A DNA stretch of 64,000 nt from Rhodospirillales bacterium. Lineage in GTDB: Bacteria; Pseudomonadota; Alphaproteobacteria; Rhodospirillales; JASLLZ01. Made by a program: the position numbers and the translations under genes. This document shows positions 43,818 through 52,009 of this stretch, piece after piece; the stretch's first letter is position 1, and every line of letters starts with the position of its first letter. The notes below the pieces were generated by a model. The model was given only the letters and a program-made list of their open reading frames with translations. It ran no database searches and was not told the DNA's origin. The stretch spans positions 1 to 64,000 of the forward strand of contig JASLLZ010000002.1 in the NCBI GenBank assembly GCA_030746775.1. The letters are read 5' to 3'.

Positions 43818-44603
43818 CTAGAGCCAGTCGCCGCCGGTCAGGGCGATCATCTGGCCGGTCATGAAACGGCTCCACCCCGACAGCAAAAAGACGATCAAGG
43901 CCGCCGCCTCTTGTGGGTCGCCGCCGCGTTTGAGGGGGACCAGGCGGGCCCGTTCGGCCATCTGTTCCTCGTTTCGCCCCGACCAGCGCTGGTGGAAGCC
44001 GCTGGCGATGAAGCCAAGGCGTACGCCGTTGACCAATATCCCGTCCGGCGCGCCGTCGCGGGCCAGGCCCTGGACCAGGGCCTCGGTGCCGCGCTTGGCG
44101 ACGGCGTAGGGAAACGACTGGGGAGAGCCGCCGTGGAGCGCCGATTCGGTGCCGTTGAGGACGATGCGCCCGCCCGAACCCTGGGCCTTCATGCGGCGAA
44201 GGGCTGCGCGGGCGGCGAAAAACGGAATGTTGAGGTTGAGGTGGATGTCGGCCTGCCACTCGGCGGCGCTTAAACCATCCCAGTGGTCGGTAGGGCTCAG
44301 ACGGCCGGCCAGCATGACCAGGGCGTCGATACCGCCCGCCGCCTCGTAAAACCGCTCGATCACGTCGATGCAGTCGGCCTCGCTCTCCAGGCTTGCCTGG
44401 AGCGGCAAGACGCGGTCATCGCCGACGCCGTCGTAAAGGTTGGTATTGCCATGGGCGCCGATGGTGCAGTCCGATCCCTGGCGCAGCATGTCGACGACGG
44501 CCCGGCCCAGGCCGCCGCTGGCGCCAAGGACCAAGATCCGTGCCCCGGGTTCAGAGGCGGGCAGCCAATCGGGGCGGATGAAGGGGCTCGGCGATTTGCT
44601 CAT
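43818..44603 (-). CDS. Short-chain dehydrogenase/reductase
   Basis: A 261-residue classical SDR. The loop VLGASGGLGRAVVD (residues about 24-37) binds NAD(P), LNGTESALHG contains the catalytic Ser position, and FPYAVAKRG carries Y-x3-K (about 172-176). It overlaps the TIM-barrel gene stop by 4 bases, so the start at 44603 is well supported. It probably reduces or oxidises a keto-sugar together with the Gfo/Idh pair. Confidence 0.88.
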   Translation of the reverse strand: MSKSPSPFIRPDWLPASEPGARILVLGASGGLGRAVVDMLRQGSDCTIGAHGNTNLYDGVGDDRVLPLQASLESEADCIDVIERFYEAAGGIDALVMLAGRLSPTDHWDGLSAAEWQADIHLNLNIPFFAARAALRRMKAQGSGGRIVLNGTESALHGGSPQSFPYAVAKRGTEALVQGLARDGAPDGILVNGVRLGFIASGFHQRWSGRNEEQMAERARLVPLKRGGDPQEAAALIVFLLSGWSRFMTGQMIALTGGDWL

Positions 44604-45412
44604 CGGTAACACTCCTTGAGGACTCGGGCGCTCGCCGCCACGTCGGCCAGGGGATCGTCGGCGTCGAGCATGCGTTGTTCGATCGAAACGAAGTCCTGGT
44701 AGCCGATGTCGCGCAAAAACCCGCCGAGCGCCGCGTGATCGACGGCACCGCTGCTGCCCAAGACGCCGAGATCGGGCTCGTTGGCGTGGAAATGGACCAG
44801 ATGGGGGGCGGCGGCCCGGAAGGGCTCGCTCGTCGCCTCCGCGTTGGCGACCAGGGCCTTTGCGTCCAGTTGCATGCGCAGGCCCGGATGGCTGACGGCC
44901 TCGACGATGGCCAGGGCATCGAAGGCCGAGTTGATGAAGTCGGTCTCGTCGGGACCCAGGGGCTCGAAGCAAAAGCACGTCCCATGACCTTCGGTGCGTT
45001 GGCCGAGTTCGGCCATGAAGGCCAGGGCTTCGGTCAGGGCCGCCGCCTCGGCAACGTCGCCGCGCCGCCGCCCGCCGCCCCAAATGAGTGTCCGCCCGCC
45101 GAGATCGCGGCACACGGCCGACAGATGGACTAAGAAATCGAGCGTTTCCGCCCTCGTTTCCGCCTCCCGGAAGAGGCCAAGTTCGGGGTGGTCGTAGAAC
45201 AGCGAATGAAGGCCGACGACCGACAGGCCGGCGGCCTCGACGTCGCGGCGGTAGGCCCGGACCTTCTCGGGGGTCAGGCCGCGCCAGGTATCGCGCCACA
45301 CCCGGCTCGGCGCCACCTCGACGCCGGCGAGGCCAAGCTCGGTCAGGCGCCCAAGCTCGGCGGCGTGGCCGTAGGCGCTCAGCGCGATATTGGAGACGGC
45401 GAGTTTGGGCAA
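44600..45412 (-). CDS. Sugar isomerase/epimerase-like TIM-barrel protein
   Basis: About 270 residues starting at a TTG (45412) that lies 4 bases beyond the sulfatase-fold gene stop; a longer frame only overlaps that gene. It has the xylose-isomerase-like (AP endonuclease 2) fold. The metal-ligand residues expected for the family can be seen as FCFEPLGPDE (Glu), MQLDAKAL (Asp), LVHFHANEPD (His) and VSIEQRM (Glu near the C-terminus). The substrate is unknown, but the set resembles inositol or keto-sugar epimerases. It is coupled to the SDR gene. Confidence 0.8.
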   Translation of the reverse strand: MPKLAVSNIALSAYGHAAELGRLTELGLAGVEVAPSRVWRDTWRGLTPEKVRAYRRDVEAAGLSVVGLHSLFYDHPELGLFREAETRAETLDFLVHLSAVCRDLGGRTLIWGGGRRRGDVAEAAALTEALAFMAELGQRTEGHGTCFCFEPLGPDETDFINSAFDALAIVEAVSHPGLRMQLDAKALVANAEATSEPFRAAAPHLVHFHANEPDLGVLGSSGAVDHAALGGFLRDIGYQDFVSIEQRMLDADDPLADVAASARVLKECYR

Positions 45413-45416
45413 GGCG

Positions 45417-47201
45417 CTAGTCGCAACCCGCCGCCACGGCTTCGTCGGCGGCGGTTGCCTGCTGGGCGTCCGCCGCGATCTCGGGACCGAACAGACCGAT
45501 GATGCGCTCGTTCGTGATTGCCGGTAGCTCGGCAAGTCGCCGGGCAATCACCGCATTGAAACCAGGAACTAGGGGATGGTCGGGCCGGTATATATTGTTC
45601 AACTCGCCGGGGTCGGTGCTGACGTCGTAAAGTTCGTTGCCCTCGGGGCTGAGGTTGTCGCGGGGGTCGCGATATTCCTTCCACAGGTAGTGATGGTCGC
45701 GGGTGCGAACCCCGAAATAGAGCGGCCGGTGGTCGAACAGGCAATTGCCGGCGAAAAAGGTCTCCATCAGCACATGCGGCTGTTGTGCCTGCGCCGCGTC
45801 GGTCAGGGCCGTGCCTTCCCATCCAGGCGCCGGCTCGATGCCGGCCAGTGCCGCCGTCGTCGGGGCGATATCCATGATGGTGGACAGCCCGTCGTACCGT
45901 TGCGCCCCAAGTCCGGGCCGATGAAACAAGGTCGGAACTCGGGCGTTATGCTCATAGAGCAGGAAATAGTGGCCAAAGTCTCCGTGGTCGCCCAGTTCCT
46001 CGCCGTGGTCACCGCTGATCACGACCAAGGTGTCATCTCGCAGGCCAAGCCGGTCCAGGGCGTCGACGATGCGCCCAATCTCCGCGTCGGTGGATCGAAG
46101 CGCCGCGTCGTAAAGGGCCGAAAAGACGGCTTCGTCTTCCTTGTTGTTTGGTTTTTCACCGAAGGTCACCGATGGGTTGAAGTCTCGCGGGTAACCAAGG
46201 GCGGCAAGGTGGTCTGCGGTTTGCTCGTACCATTTTAGGCCGTGGCCCGAGACGTAGGGTTCATGGGTGTCCATGAAATGGGTCCAAATGAAAAACGGCC
46301 GCGTGGAATCCCGATTGTCTAATAAAGAGATGACCTTGTCGGCCAGCGACCGCGCGTCGGGATAGTTCTTGTATCGCGTGCTTCGGCATTGCGCCAAGCC
46401 AGGGCGCACCGTGCCGAGCAACCGGTTGCCGGCGCGGAACAGCCCTTCGCTCAGAAGTTTGGTCAACTTGCGGCAAAAATACCATTCCTTGGGCAGCCAA
46501 CGCCCCCCCCAAGCGTCCATGGTCGCGGCGTTCCACAGGTGCTTGTCCACGTAGGCCAATTTGTCGGCCAGATATTCCTGCCGGTGGCGGTCGATGAGTT
46601 TTCGTACCTTGATGAAATCGTAACGCGCATTGACCAGGCCCGAATGGGGGAAGTCGGCCCTCAGTTCCTCCTGTCGTTGCAAGTGAAGGGCGCAATACTC
46701 AAGGGTGTTGTCGAACATCTTGAGGAGCACCGGATCGACCGCTTCCAACATGGCGTCCGGGGAGATGTCCTTGGATTGGTAGCCGGCGAGAGAACTTCGG
46801 ATCATTGCCAGCGCCACTCCGGGAAGCGTGTTCAGCCCGAAGAGTTGGTACTCCTCGTCGATGCCATCGCCATAACCGAAAAAGCGGTTGACCCAGTGGA
46901 GCGTGCTAAGACAGGTGGTGTGATAGCCGGCGTCGTGAAAGCACTTGAAGATCGTCGGCGGGCGTCCCCGGGCGCCGTAATCGTATCCGCCGTATGACAG
47001 CGGCCTGCTTGAGGTCAGGAATTGAACGCAAGCGGTTTGGGTAAAGGTGCCCATGGTGTACGAGCGTTCGCACACGATGGCGTCCCGGGCCAGGCGCTCC
47101 AGAGTCGGGGTCGTCGGGCGCGCATAGCCGTGCAGACTCGCGCGGTCGGCGCGAAAGGCGTCGATCGTCAAAACGATCACGTTCGGTTGGCTCGACGACA
47201 T
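45417..47201 (-). CDS. Sulfatase-fold (alkaline phosphatase superfamily) protein
   Basis: A 594-residue protein. The first metal motif is VLTIDAFRADRASLHGY (residues about 9-25) and the second is VISGDHGEELGDHGDFGH (about 395-412), followed by RVPTLFHRPG. Between them the nucleophile region reads MGTFTQTACVQFLTS. The C/S-x-P-x-R formylglycine motif of true sulfatases is absent, and a Thr or Ser would have to be the nucleophile, as in phosphoglycerol and phosphoethanolamine transferases. No membrane segment or signal peptide is seen. A phosphodiesterase or headgroup-transferring role is therefore more likely than sulfate ester hydrolysis. Confidence 0.8.
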   Translation of the reverse strand: MSSSQPNVIVLTIDAFRADRASLHGYARPTTPTLERLARDAIVCERSYTMGTFTQTACVQFLTSSRPLSYGGYDYGARGRPPTIFKCFHDAGYHTTCLSTLHWVNRFFGYGDGIDEEYQLFGLNTLPGVALAMIRSSLAGYQSKDISPDAMLEAVDPVLLKMFDNTLEYCALHLQRQEELRADFPHSGLVNARYDFIKVRKLIDRHRQEYLADKLAYVDKHLWNAATMDAWGGRWLPKEWYFCRKLTKLLSEGLFRAGNRLLGTVRPGLAQCRSTRYKNYPDARSLADKVISLLDNRDSTRPFFIWTHFMDTHEPYVSGHGLKWYEQTADHLAALGYPRDFNPSVTFGEKPNNKEDEAVFSALYDAALRSTDAEIGRIVDALDRLGLRDDTLVVISGDHGEELGDHGDFGHYFLLYEHNARVPTLFHRPGLGAQRYDGLSTIMDIAPTTAALAGIEPAPGWEGTALTDAAQAQQPHVLMETFFAGNCLFDHRPLYFGVRTRDHHYLWKEYRDPRDNLSPEGNELYDVSTDPGELNNIYRPDHPLVPGFNAVIARRLAELPAITNERIIGLFGPEIAADAQQATAADEAVAAGCD

Positions 47202-47243
47202 GGATTTCTTTGAAGGGAGGGTGTGGCTACCCGTAAGTCCCGT

Positions 47244-48041
47244 TTAAGGACGGCAAAGGAATAGGGGTGATCGCTTGGGAATCCCAAAGTATCCCTTTTC
47301 GTCCATCTCAGCCTGCACCACGGTGGCGTAACGCTCGAAGAAGTCGTCGGCCACCGACATGTCGCGCGGCTTCACACCCGAGGCGACGTAATCGAGCATG
47401 AACTGGATGTCGGTAACTTCCAGCATGTCCTCCTGGACGTGTTTTTCGATGTTGCCGAAAAATTGGGGCAGCATCTTGTCTGCGATTTCCTCGGTGAAAC
47501 TGTCGATGATCCGATCGGTGGGAAAATTCGCATCAAGGCGGCGACCGATCTCGTAGACATTGAACATGTGGATCTCGCTGTTCGTCGTGATGGTGACGAA
47601 CCCGTCAGGACGCAGGACCCTCTTAATCTCGGAAAATGCGCGGGCTTTGTCCTGGGTGTGATAGATGATGTGATGGGCGTTGACGAGGTCGAAACTGTCG
47701 TCGTCGTAGGGAAGATTCTCGACGTCGGCGGTTTCCACTTTCGCCTCCGTGTCGCCCAGGTTGGCCAGGGTCTTTTCCACCATGGCTTGCGAGAAGTCGG
47801 TCAGGGTCAAGGTGGAGCCGGCGGGCAAGCGGGACTGATTTTCCCGCCAGAAGATTCCCGTGCCGCATCCCACCTCCAAAACATCGACCGGCTTGGTCAG
47901 CGGCAAATGGCTGCCAATCCAGGCATGAAACGATTCCGGATTGGTGCTGAACAACTGGTGTATCTTGATCCTGGCGTCGAGATTTGCCGTCGTGCCGTAC
48001 TGCAGGTTTTTCAGATATTCCTTGGTGATCGCGGTATCCAT
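47244..48041 (-). CDS. Class I SAM methyltransferase in the phosphoramidate cluster
   Basis: A 265-residue methyltransferase. Motif I is VLEVGCGTGIFW (residues about 54-65), with LTLTDFSQAMV as the ribose-binding strand, DSFDLVNAHHIIYH as motif II and LRPDGFVTITTN as motif III. It lies 25 bases after the histidine phosphatase gene stop. In C. jejuni two methyltransferase genes (Cj1419, Cj1420) accompany the phosphoramidate enzymes; this could be the O-methylating counterpart. The DNA is less GC-rich than that of most of the window. Confidence 0.82.
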   Translation of the reverse strand: MDTAITKEYLKNLQYGTTANLDARIKIHQLFSTNPESFHAWIGSHLPLTKPVDVLEVGCGTGIFWRENQSRLPAGSTLTLTDFSQAMVEKTLANLGDTEAKVETADVENLPYDDDSFDLVNAHHIIYHTQDKARAFSEIKRVLRPDGFVTITTNSEIHMFNVYEIGRRLDANFPTDRIIDSFTEEIADKMLPQFFGNIEKHVQEDMLEVTDIQFMLDYVASGVKPRDMSVADDFFERYATVVQAEMDEKGYFGIPKRSPLFLCRP

Positions 48042-48066
48042 TGATCATATTCCCCTGCTTCGCGAA

Positions 48067-48654
48067 TTAACCCTTGATCCTAAACGCTTCTATTCCCTCG
48101 CAGCCAATATGTTCGACGACGGCTGCGCCCGACGCCGGAACGTCGATGCGAAAAATATCGGGCATGGTGATGGCCAGCCACTCCTCGTAACCAAAGCTGG
48201 GATCGTAGGTGTTGAGAATCAATCCCATCAAGGTGCCGTGGCTAACCACGGCAACGGCTTCGTCAGGGTGGTCCTTCTGAATCTTCCTCAATGCGCTGGT
48301 GGCGCGAACTTGCGCCTCGGCATTGGTCTCGCCACCGGGGAGGCGAAAGTCAAAGTCCTCCCACATCCTTTGCCGCGCCGCCTTGAGGTCGGCGATGGGC
48401 TCGTCGGACATGGTCTTTTCCCTGAATTCGTCAGCGACGGTCACGCTGAGGCCGAGGCGTTTGGCCAGGGGTTCCATGGTCAGTCCGGCCCGCCGGAACG
48501 GGCTGGTATAGAGCGCCTTGACGGGAGGCGTCGCGGCCACCAGGCGCTCGGCAATCTGCTCCGCGTGCACCTGCCCTTCGGGTTCCAGTCCGCGTTCCGC
48601 GTCGGCCCCCCCCAGTTCCGATTTTCCGTGGCGTATCAGGTATACGGAATGCAT
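48067..48654 (-). CDS. Histidine phosphatase (phosphoglycerate mutase-like)
   Basis: A 195-residue branch-1 histidine phosphatase. The phospho-acceptor is His in YLIRHGKSE (R-H-G, residues about 4-12), YTSPFRRAG supplies the second Arg, and VVSHGTLM (about 147-154) carries the second His. The ATG at 48654 has GGGAG 9-13 bases upstream; the TTG five codons earlier is part of that site. Its place after the kinase suggests it may remove a 3'-phosphate from the spent nucleotide or an off-pathway phosphate. That role is an inference. Confidence 0.82.
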   Translation of the reverse strand: MHSVYLIRHGKSELGGADAERGLEPEGQVHAEQIAERLVAATPPVKALYTSPFRRAGLTMEPLAKRLGLSVTVADEFREKTMSDEPIADLKAARQRMWEDFDFRLPGGETNAEAQVRATSALRKIQKDHPDEAVAVVSHGTLMGLILNTYDPSFGYEEWLAITMPDIFRIDVPASGAAVVEHIGCEGIEAFRIKG

Positions 48655-48682
48655 AAACTTATCTCCCAATTAGTGCACGTTC

Positions 48683-49216
48683 TTAGGTGAATCTAGGAAG
48701 CGCCTTGATGATGCGATCGACCAATTGCGTGATGTCTTCGAGCGCCTGATTGTTGTCGATGGTGAAATCCGCATTGCCTGGTGGAACGAAGGGAATGTCC
48801 ACGCCGACAACGTCCTTCTTCTCGCCGGCAAGGGCCGGTTTGTATATGTTCTTTACGTCGCGGGCAAGCAGGGTTTCGAGCGACACATCCACAAATATCT
48901 CGAAATACTGATCGAAAGTCTCGCGATTCCAGCGCAACCACTCGGGATAATTGGACAGCACCGCGCAGATCATGTGAATGCCCTGCCGGTCGAGAAAAGC
49001 GCAGAGGTGGGAAAATCGACGTGCGTTCGTCTGCCGATCCTCGTAGCTATACCCCAGGTCGTGTCCCATGACTTGGCGAAACTCATCGCCGTCGAGGAAG
49101 ACCAAGTTGGTGTGCCGGCCCTTGAGGCGCTCATAAAGCGCGCGGCCGATCGTCGTCTTTCCCGAACCGGAAAGTCCGGCGAGCCAAATGATCATCGCCA
49201 ATACAGTCTCTGACAA
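48683..49216 (-). CDS. APS-kinase-like protein, candidate CDP-phosphoramidate 3'-kinase (Cj1415-like)
   Basis: A 177-residue P-loop kinase of the CysC family. Walker A is GLSGSGKTT (residues about 14-22), and FLDGDEFRQVMGHDLGYS is the classic substrate-lid region of APS kinases. Taken alone it would be an adenylylsulfate kinase. However, no ATP sulfurylase is in the window, and three other genes nearby match Cj1416, Cj1417 and Cj1418 of C. jejuni. In that pathway the protein annotated as CysC (Cj1415) phosphorylates the 3'-hydroxyl of cytidine diphosphoramidate. The start may be TTG at 49216 or ATG at 49195. Confidence 0.82.
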   Translation of the reverse strand: MSETVLAMIIWLAGLSGSGKTTIGRALYERLKGRHTNLVFLDGDEFRQVMGHDLGYSYEDRQTNARRFSHLCAFLDRQGIHMICAVLSNYPEWLRWNRETFDQYFEIFVDVSLETLLARDVKNIYKPALAGEKKDVVGVDIPFVPPGNADFTIDNNQALEDITQLVDRIIKALPRFT

Positions 49217-49250
49217 GGATCTGTGTTGTCGGGCAGGGGGAGACCCCAGG

Positions 49251-50336
49251 TCATTCGTACACGTGCCCCCATTCGTGGCTGTCCGAGTAATCGTATCCGA
49301 GGTCGTGGATCAACTCACGCTGCAAGCGTCCCAAAATATGTTTTTTCCGCGATTCCGAGATGACGCCACGTTCCTTGCGGTACGAGACCCGGGAATTCGT
49401 CGCGTGTTCGTCTTTGGGGACCTTGTCCGCCATCGCCTTCTTGCTTGTCCTTTTGAGGGCTTCTTCAAGGCATTCCAGCGGGATGTCCAGTTTCCAAAAG
49501 TCGGTCATCGCTTTCAGCGTGCCGACCTGATCCGCCTTCAGTTCATGGTATCTCACGATCAGGCATCTTGGGTGCCAGGTGGCGACATCCCCCCAGCTAT
49601 TGTAAAACTCAATGTCGTCGTCGAGGTAACGATCCCAATTGAAACTATCCTCGTCGTCCAGGGTAACCTCGGGCCAAAAAGAGCTGTTCCCGACCTTGAA
49701 GAAGTTGCCTTCCAGGCTTTCGAGGATGGATCGCACGACAACCACCACGTTCATATTCTTTACCTTGCGACAGCGCAGGCGGTAATAGGGATGATGGGTG
49801 TGATAGAGCACGGGCTCGGTGATCAGCCCGAGCAGATCGTCGTTCATGGTACCCGCCGGCACCCGCCAGTCCAGTTTTGTGTAACGAACGCCGCCGCTGG
49901 GATGCCACCAGTTGTCGATGTAGGCATAATCCCCTTTGCCGCCGGCGGCGAGGTCCATGGCAAGCGCGATGGCCAGCGAATACCACCCATATCCTGACCG
50001 CGACAGGGTGGCGCAAACGTTATCGATTTTACCGCCGTCGAAATAGAAACCGAGGCAGTTGAGTTTCTGACGGAAGTCGAAATCAGGACGGAGGAACAAC
50101 TGGCCCAACGATAACGCGTCCCAAATGTCCTTGGCTGGAAACCTGTTGAGGACGATATCGCGTGCGCGGACCGGTAGAAGAGTGCGTTCCAGAAAACTCC
50201 ACACACGGGCGGTGGCGGTGTCATTCGATTGGTAGAGGAGCATCCCGCTCTTGCTGAGGACGGGTTTGCGTCGCCCAAAAAATTCCCCCCGCGTATTCTC
50301 GGCCAGCTCCTCGGTCACGTCTTCCATGCCTGTCAT
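49251..50336 (-). CDS. Sulfotransferase-fold protein, candidate phosphoramidate transferase
   Basis: A 361-residue protein with the sulfotransferase layout. VCATLSRSGYGWYSLAIALA (residues about 119-138) corresponds to the 5'-phosphosulfate loop; LYHTHHPYYRL is the usual K-x-H-x-P region; VVVVRSILESLEGNFFK is the 3'-phosphate-binding segment, where the key Arg is kept and the later Ser is Gly. An ATG at 50336 is used as start because it follows the stop of the cytidylyltransferase by 37 bases. It lies between the cytidylyltransferase and the 3'-kinase genes. A 3'-phospho-CDP donor resembles PAPS, so it may transfer the phosphoramidate group to a sugar. Ordinary sulfation is the alternative. 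Confidence 0.72.
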   Translation of the reverse strand: MTGMEDVTEELAENTRGEFFGRRKPVLSKSGMLLYQSNDTATARVWSFLERTLLPVRARDIVLNRFPAKDIWDALSLGQLFLRPDFDFRQKLNCLGFYFDGGKIDNVCATLSRSGYGWYSLAIALAMDLAAGGKGDYAYIDNWWHPSGGVRYTKLDWRVPAGTMNDDLLGLITEPVLYHTHHPYYRLRCRKVKNMNVVVVVRSILESLEGNFFKVGNSSFWPEVTLDDEDSFNWDRYLDDDIEFYNSWGDVATWHPRCLIVRYHELKADQVGTLKAMTDFWKLDIPLECLEEALKRTSKKAMADKVPKDEHATNSRVSYRKERGVISESRKKHILGRLQRELIHDLGYDYSDSHEWGHVYE

Positions 50337-50373
50337 CGGATACCGTTTTTTCCCTTGTATCGTCGCATTACGC

Positions 50374-51189
50374 TCATCCGTTGACCGTTTCCGCATCGGA
50401 GTCGAAAAAACGGGTGATCGAGCCATCGGCCATCATGGCAACGGCCTTTTCATAATCCTTCGCCGTATCGATCTCAAGCCAGCCGCCGGCGACCGGCACT
50501 GCGTGAACCGCGACGCCGGAAAGAATTACCTCCATCAAAAGATCGGTCATGTAGGCACCCGTCAAGGGCCGCTTTTCCATCCATGGGCGGGGCACCGCCC
50601 CGAGCCCGGCACGGGCGGCCCGCAAAGCGTCGATGCCTCCGTTCCTGAACCGCATCAAGCCAATGTACTGAGCCTCGATTTCATCAATGTCCGTGACCTT
50701 GTTCCCGACATCGGTAATGCAGCCGCGGGCGTCCATGCGCAGGCTTTCGGCGTCGCTTAGGGGATCTTCGAAGCGGTGCTCCCAATAGGTCCGCCAGTTG
50801 CGATCGACGACGATGGAGATCTCTTCAGGGCTGTTGAGCAGGGCAGCGAGGACGCGTGGTTCATAGACGATGTCGCTGTAAGAGACAATCAGGTCGCGAC
50901 CGAACTCGGCCGCCGTGCAAAACAGGGATTCCACCATGTTCGTGGTCTCCCAATGAGGGTTCAGAATCTGGCGCGTCCCGGGAAGGTTCAACATCTCGCC
51001 CCGGTACCCGGTGGCGATGACGATGTCCTTGATGCCAGCGCCTCCGAGGGTGGCGATCTGGCGTCCGATCAGGGTTTGGCCGCCAAGTTCGGCCAGGCAT
51101 TTCGGACGGTCCTTGGTATAAGCGTCGAGGCGACTGCCGCGTCCAGCGGCCAGAATGATCGCCCTCGGGCGAGACCGATCCCCGATCAT
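50374..51189 (-). CDS. MobA-like nucleotidyltransferase, candidate phosphoglutamine cytidylyltransferase (Cj1416-like)
   Basis: A 271-residue GT-A-fold nucleotidyltransferase of the LicC/PntC-like group. The nucleotide loop is ILAAGRGSRLDAYTKDRPK (residues about 11-29), VSYSDIVYEP (about 104-113) holds the metal Asp, and GGWLEIDTAKDYEKA is the C-terminal metal site. ATGA overlap with the upstream methyltransferase supports the start. In the MeOPN route this enzyme joins CTP and L-glutamine phosphate to give CDP-L-glutamine. A phosphocholine or phosphonate cytidylyltransferase role is possible if seen in isolation. Confidence 0.85.
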   Translation of the reverse strand: MIGDRSRPRAIILAAGRGSRLDAYTKDRPKCLAELGGQTLIGRQIATLGGAGIKDIVIATGYRGEMLNLPGTRQILNPHWETTNMVESLFCTAAEFGRDLIVSYSDIVYEPRVLAALLNSPEEISIVVDRNWRTYWEHRFEDPLSDAESLRMDARGCITDVGNKVTDIDEIEAQYIGLMRFRNGGIDALRAARAGLGAVPRPWMEKRPLTGAYMTDLLMEVILSGVAVHAVPVAGGWLEIDTAKDYEKAVAMMADGSITRFFDSDAETVNG

Positions 51190-51974
51190 TTGGCGCGCGC
51201 GATAATCACGGCGGCGTTACAGAAGGCCGGCAAGAAGAGCCCGATCAACGTCTTCTGCACGGCGTTGCCAAGCAAGGACAGACGGTAGCCCTCCGCCCTC
51301 CCCTTGGTTTCATCGAAGGTCTTGTGGGACGCCGCCCGGAAAGGCCGGAACTTGTAGACGAAAGGCATATTCTCGACGAAATAGATGTCTTCAATGGCAA
51401 ATCCGTTGCGCGAGAAGACGTCCTTCAATTCCTGTTGCGTGTGGTTGATTTTGTGGAACCGCCGCTCGCCGCCGGATTGTTTTCGGTCGGTCAGCCAATC
51501 GATCATGCGGTTTTGGATGTTATCGAGTCGCATCGCCGCGCAGAGATGACCCCCGGTCTTCAAGACGCGGCGGGTTTCGCGGACCGCGTCGGCGATCCCT
51601 TGTTCCAAATTGTGATAGAGACCGAAAGCCAGGACACAAGAGAGACACTCATCGGCAAAAGGAAGTTTTTCCACGTCGGCGGCGGTCAATGGGATGGCGG
51701 GGACCGCTTGTTTGATCTTTTGGACCGCCGTCGGGATGAAATCCATGCCGATGATGTCGCGTCCCTGTTGGTGGTAGAAGCGCACGACCCTTCCGGCACC
51801 GCAACCGGCCTCGAGGATGGGGCCGCTGACCGTAAGTCGACGCAGGGTGTCTTCGGCGAATTTCCCGGGGTAGCGTTTCAGGTTGAGCTTGCCGGTATCG
51901 GCATCGACGTCGTCCCACCGGGCCTGCCAGTAGGCCCGGCTGCCGCCATGAGAACGATAGGTGATTCGTGCCAT
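51186..51974 (-). CDS. Class I SAM methyltransferase, coupled to the cytidylyltransferase
   Basis: A 262-residue methyltransferase. ILEAGCGAGRVVRFYHQQG (residues about 53-71) is motif I, IIGMDFIPTAV the second strand, and LAFGLYHNLEQ the substrate-side motif. The ATG at 51974 is preferred over the TTG before it. Its stop overlaps the cytidylyltransferase start by 4 bases, so the two are translated together. This location makes it the best candidate for an enzyme that methylates the activated phosphoramidate, analogous to Cj1419/Cj1420. Confidence 0.83.
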   Translation of the reverse strand: MARITYRSHGGSRAYWQARWDDVDADTGKLNLKRYPGKFAEDTLRRLTVSGPILEAGCGAGRVVRFYHQQGRDIIGMDFIPTAVQKIKQAVPAIPLTAADVEKLPFADECLSCVLAFGLYHNLEQGIADAVRETRRVLKTGGHLCAAMRLDNIQNRMIDWLTDRKQSGGERRFHKINHTQQELKDVFSRNGFAIEDIYFVENMPFVYKFRPFRAASHKTFDETKGRAEGYRLSLLGNAVQKTLIGLFLPAFCNAAVIIARAK

Positions 51975-52009
51975 CAATCAAGTCCCCGGGAGCAGAATGC
52001 AAGGATTTT

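Noticed and set aside
48683..50336. Ordinary sulfate activation and sulfation (CysC plus sulfotransferase)
   Set aside because: No ATP sulfurylase is nearby and the two genes are embedded among homologues of the phosphoramidate pathway. Kept only as the alternative explanation.
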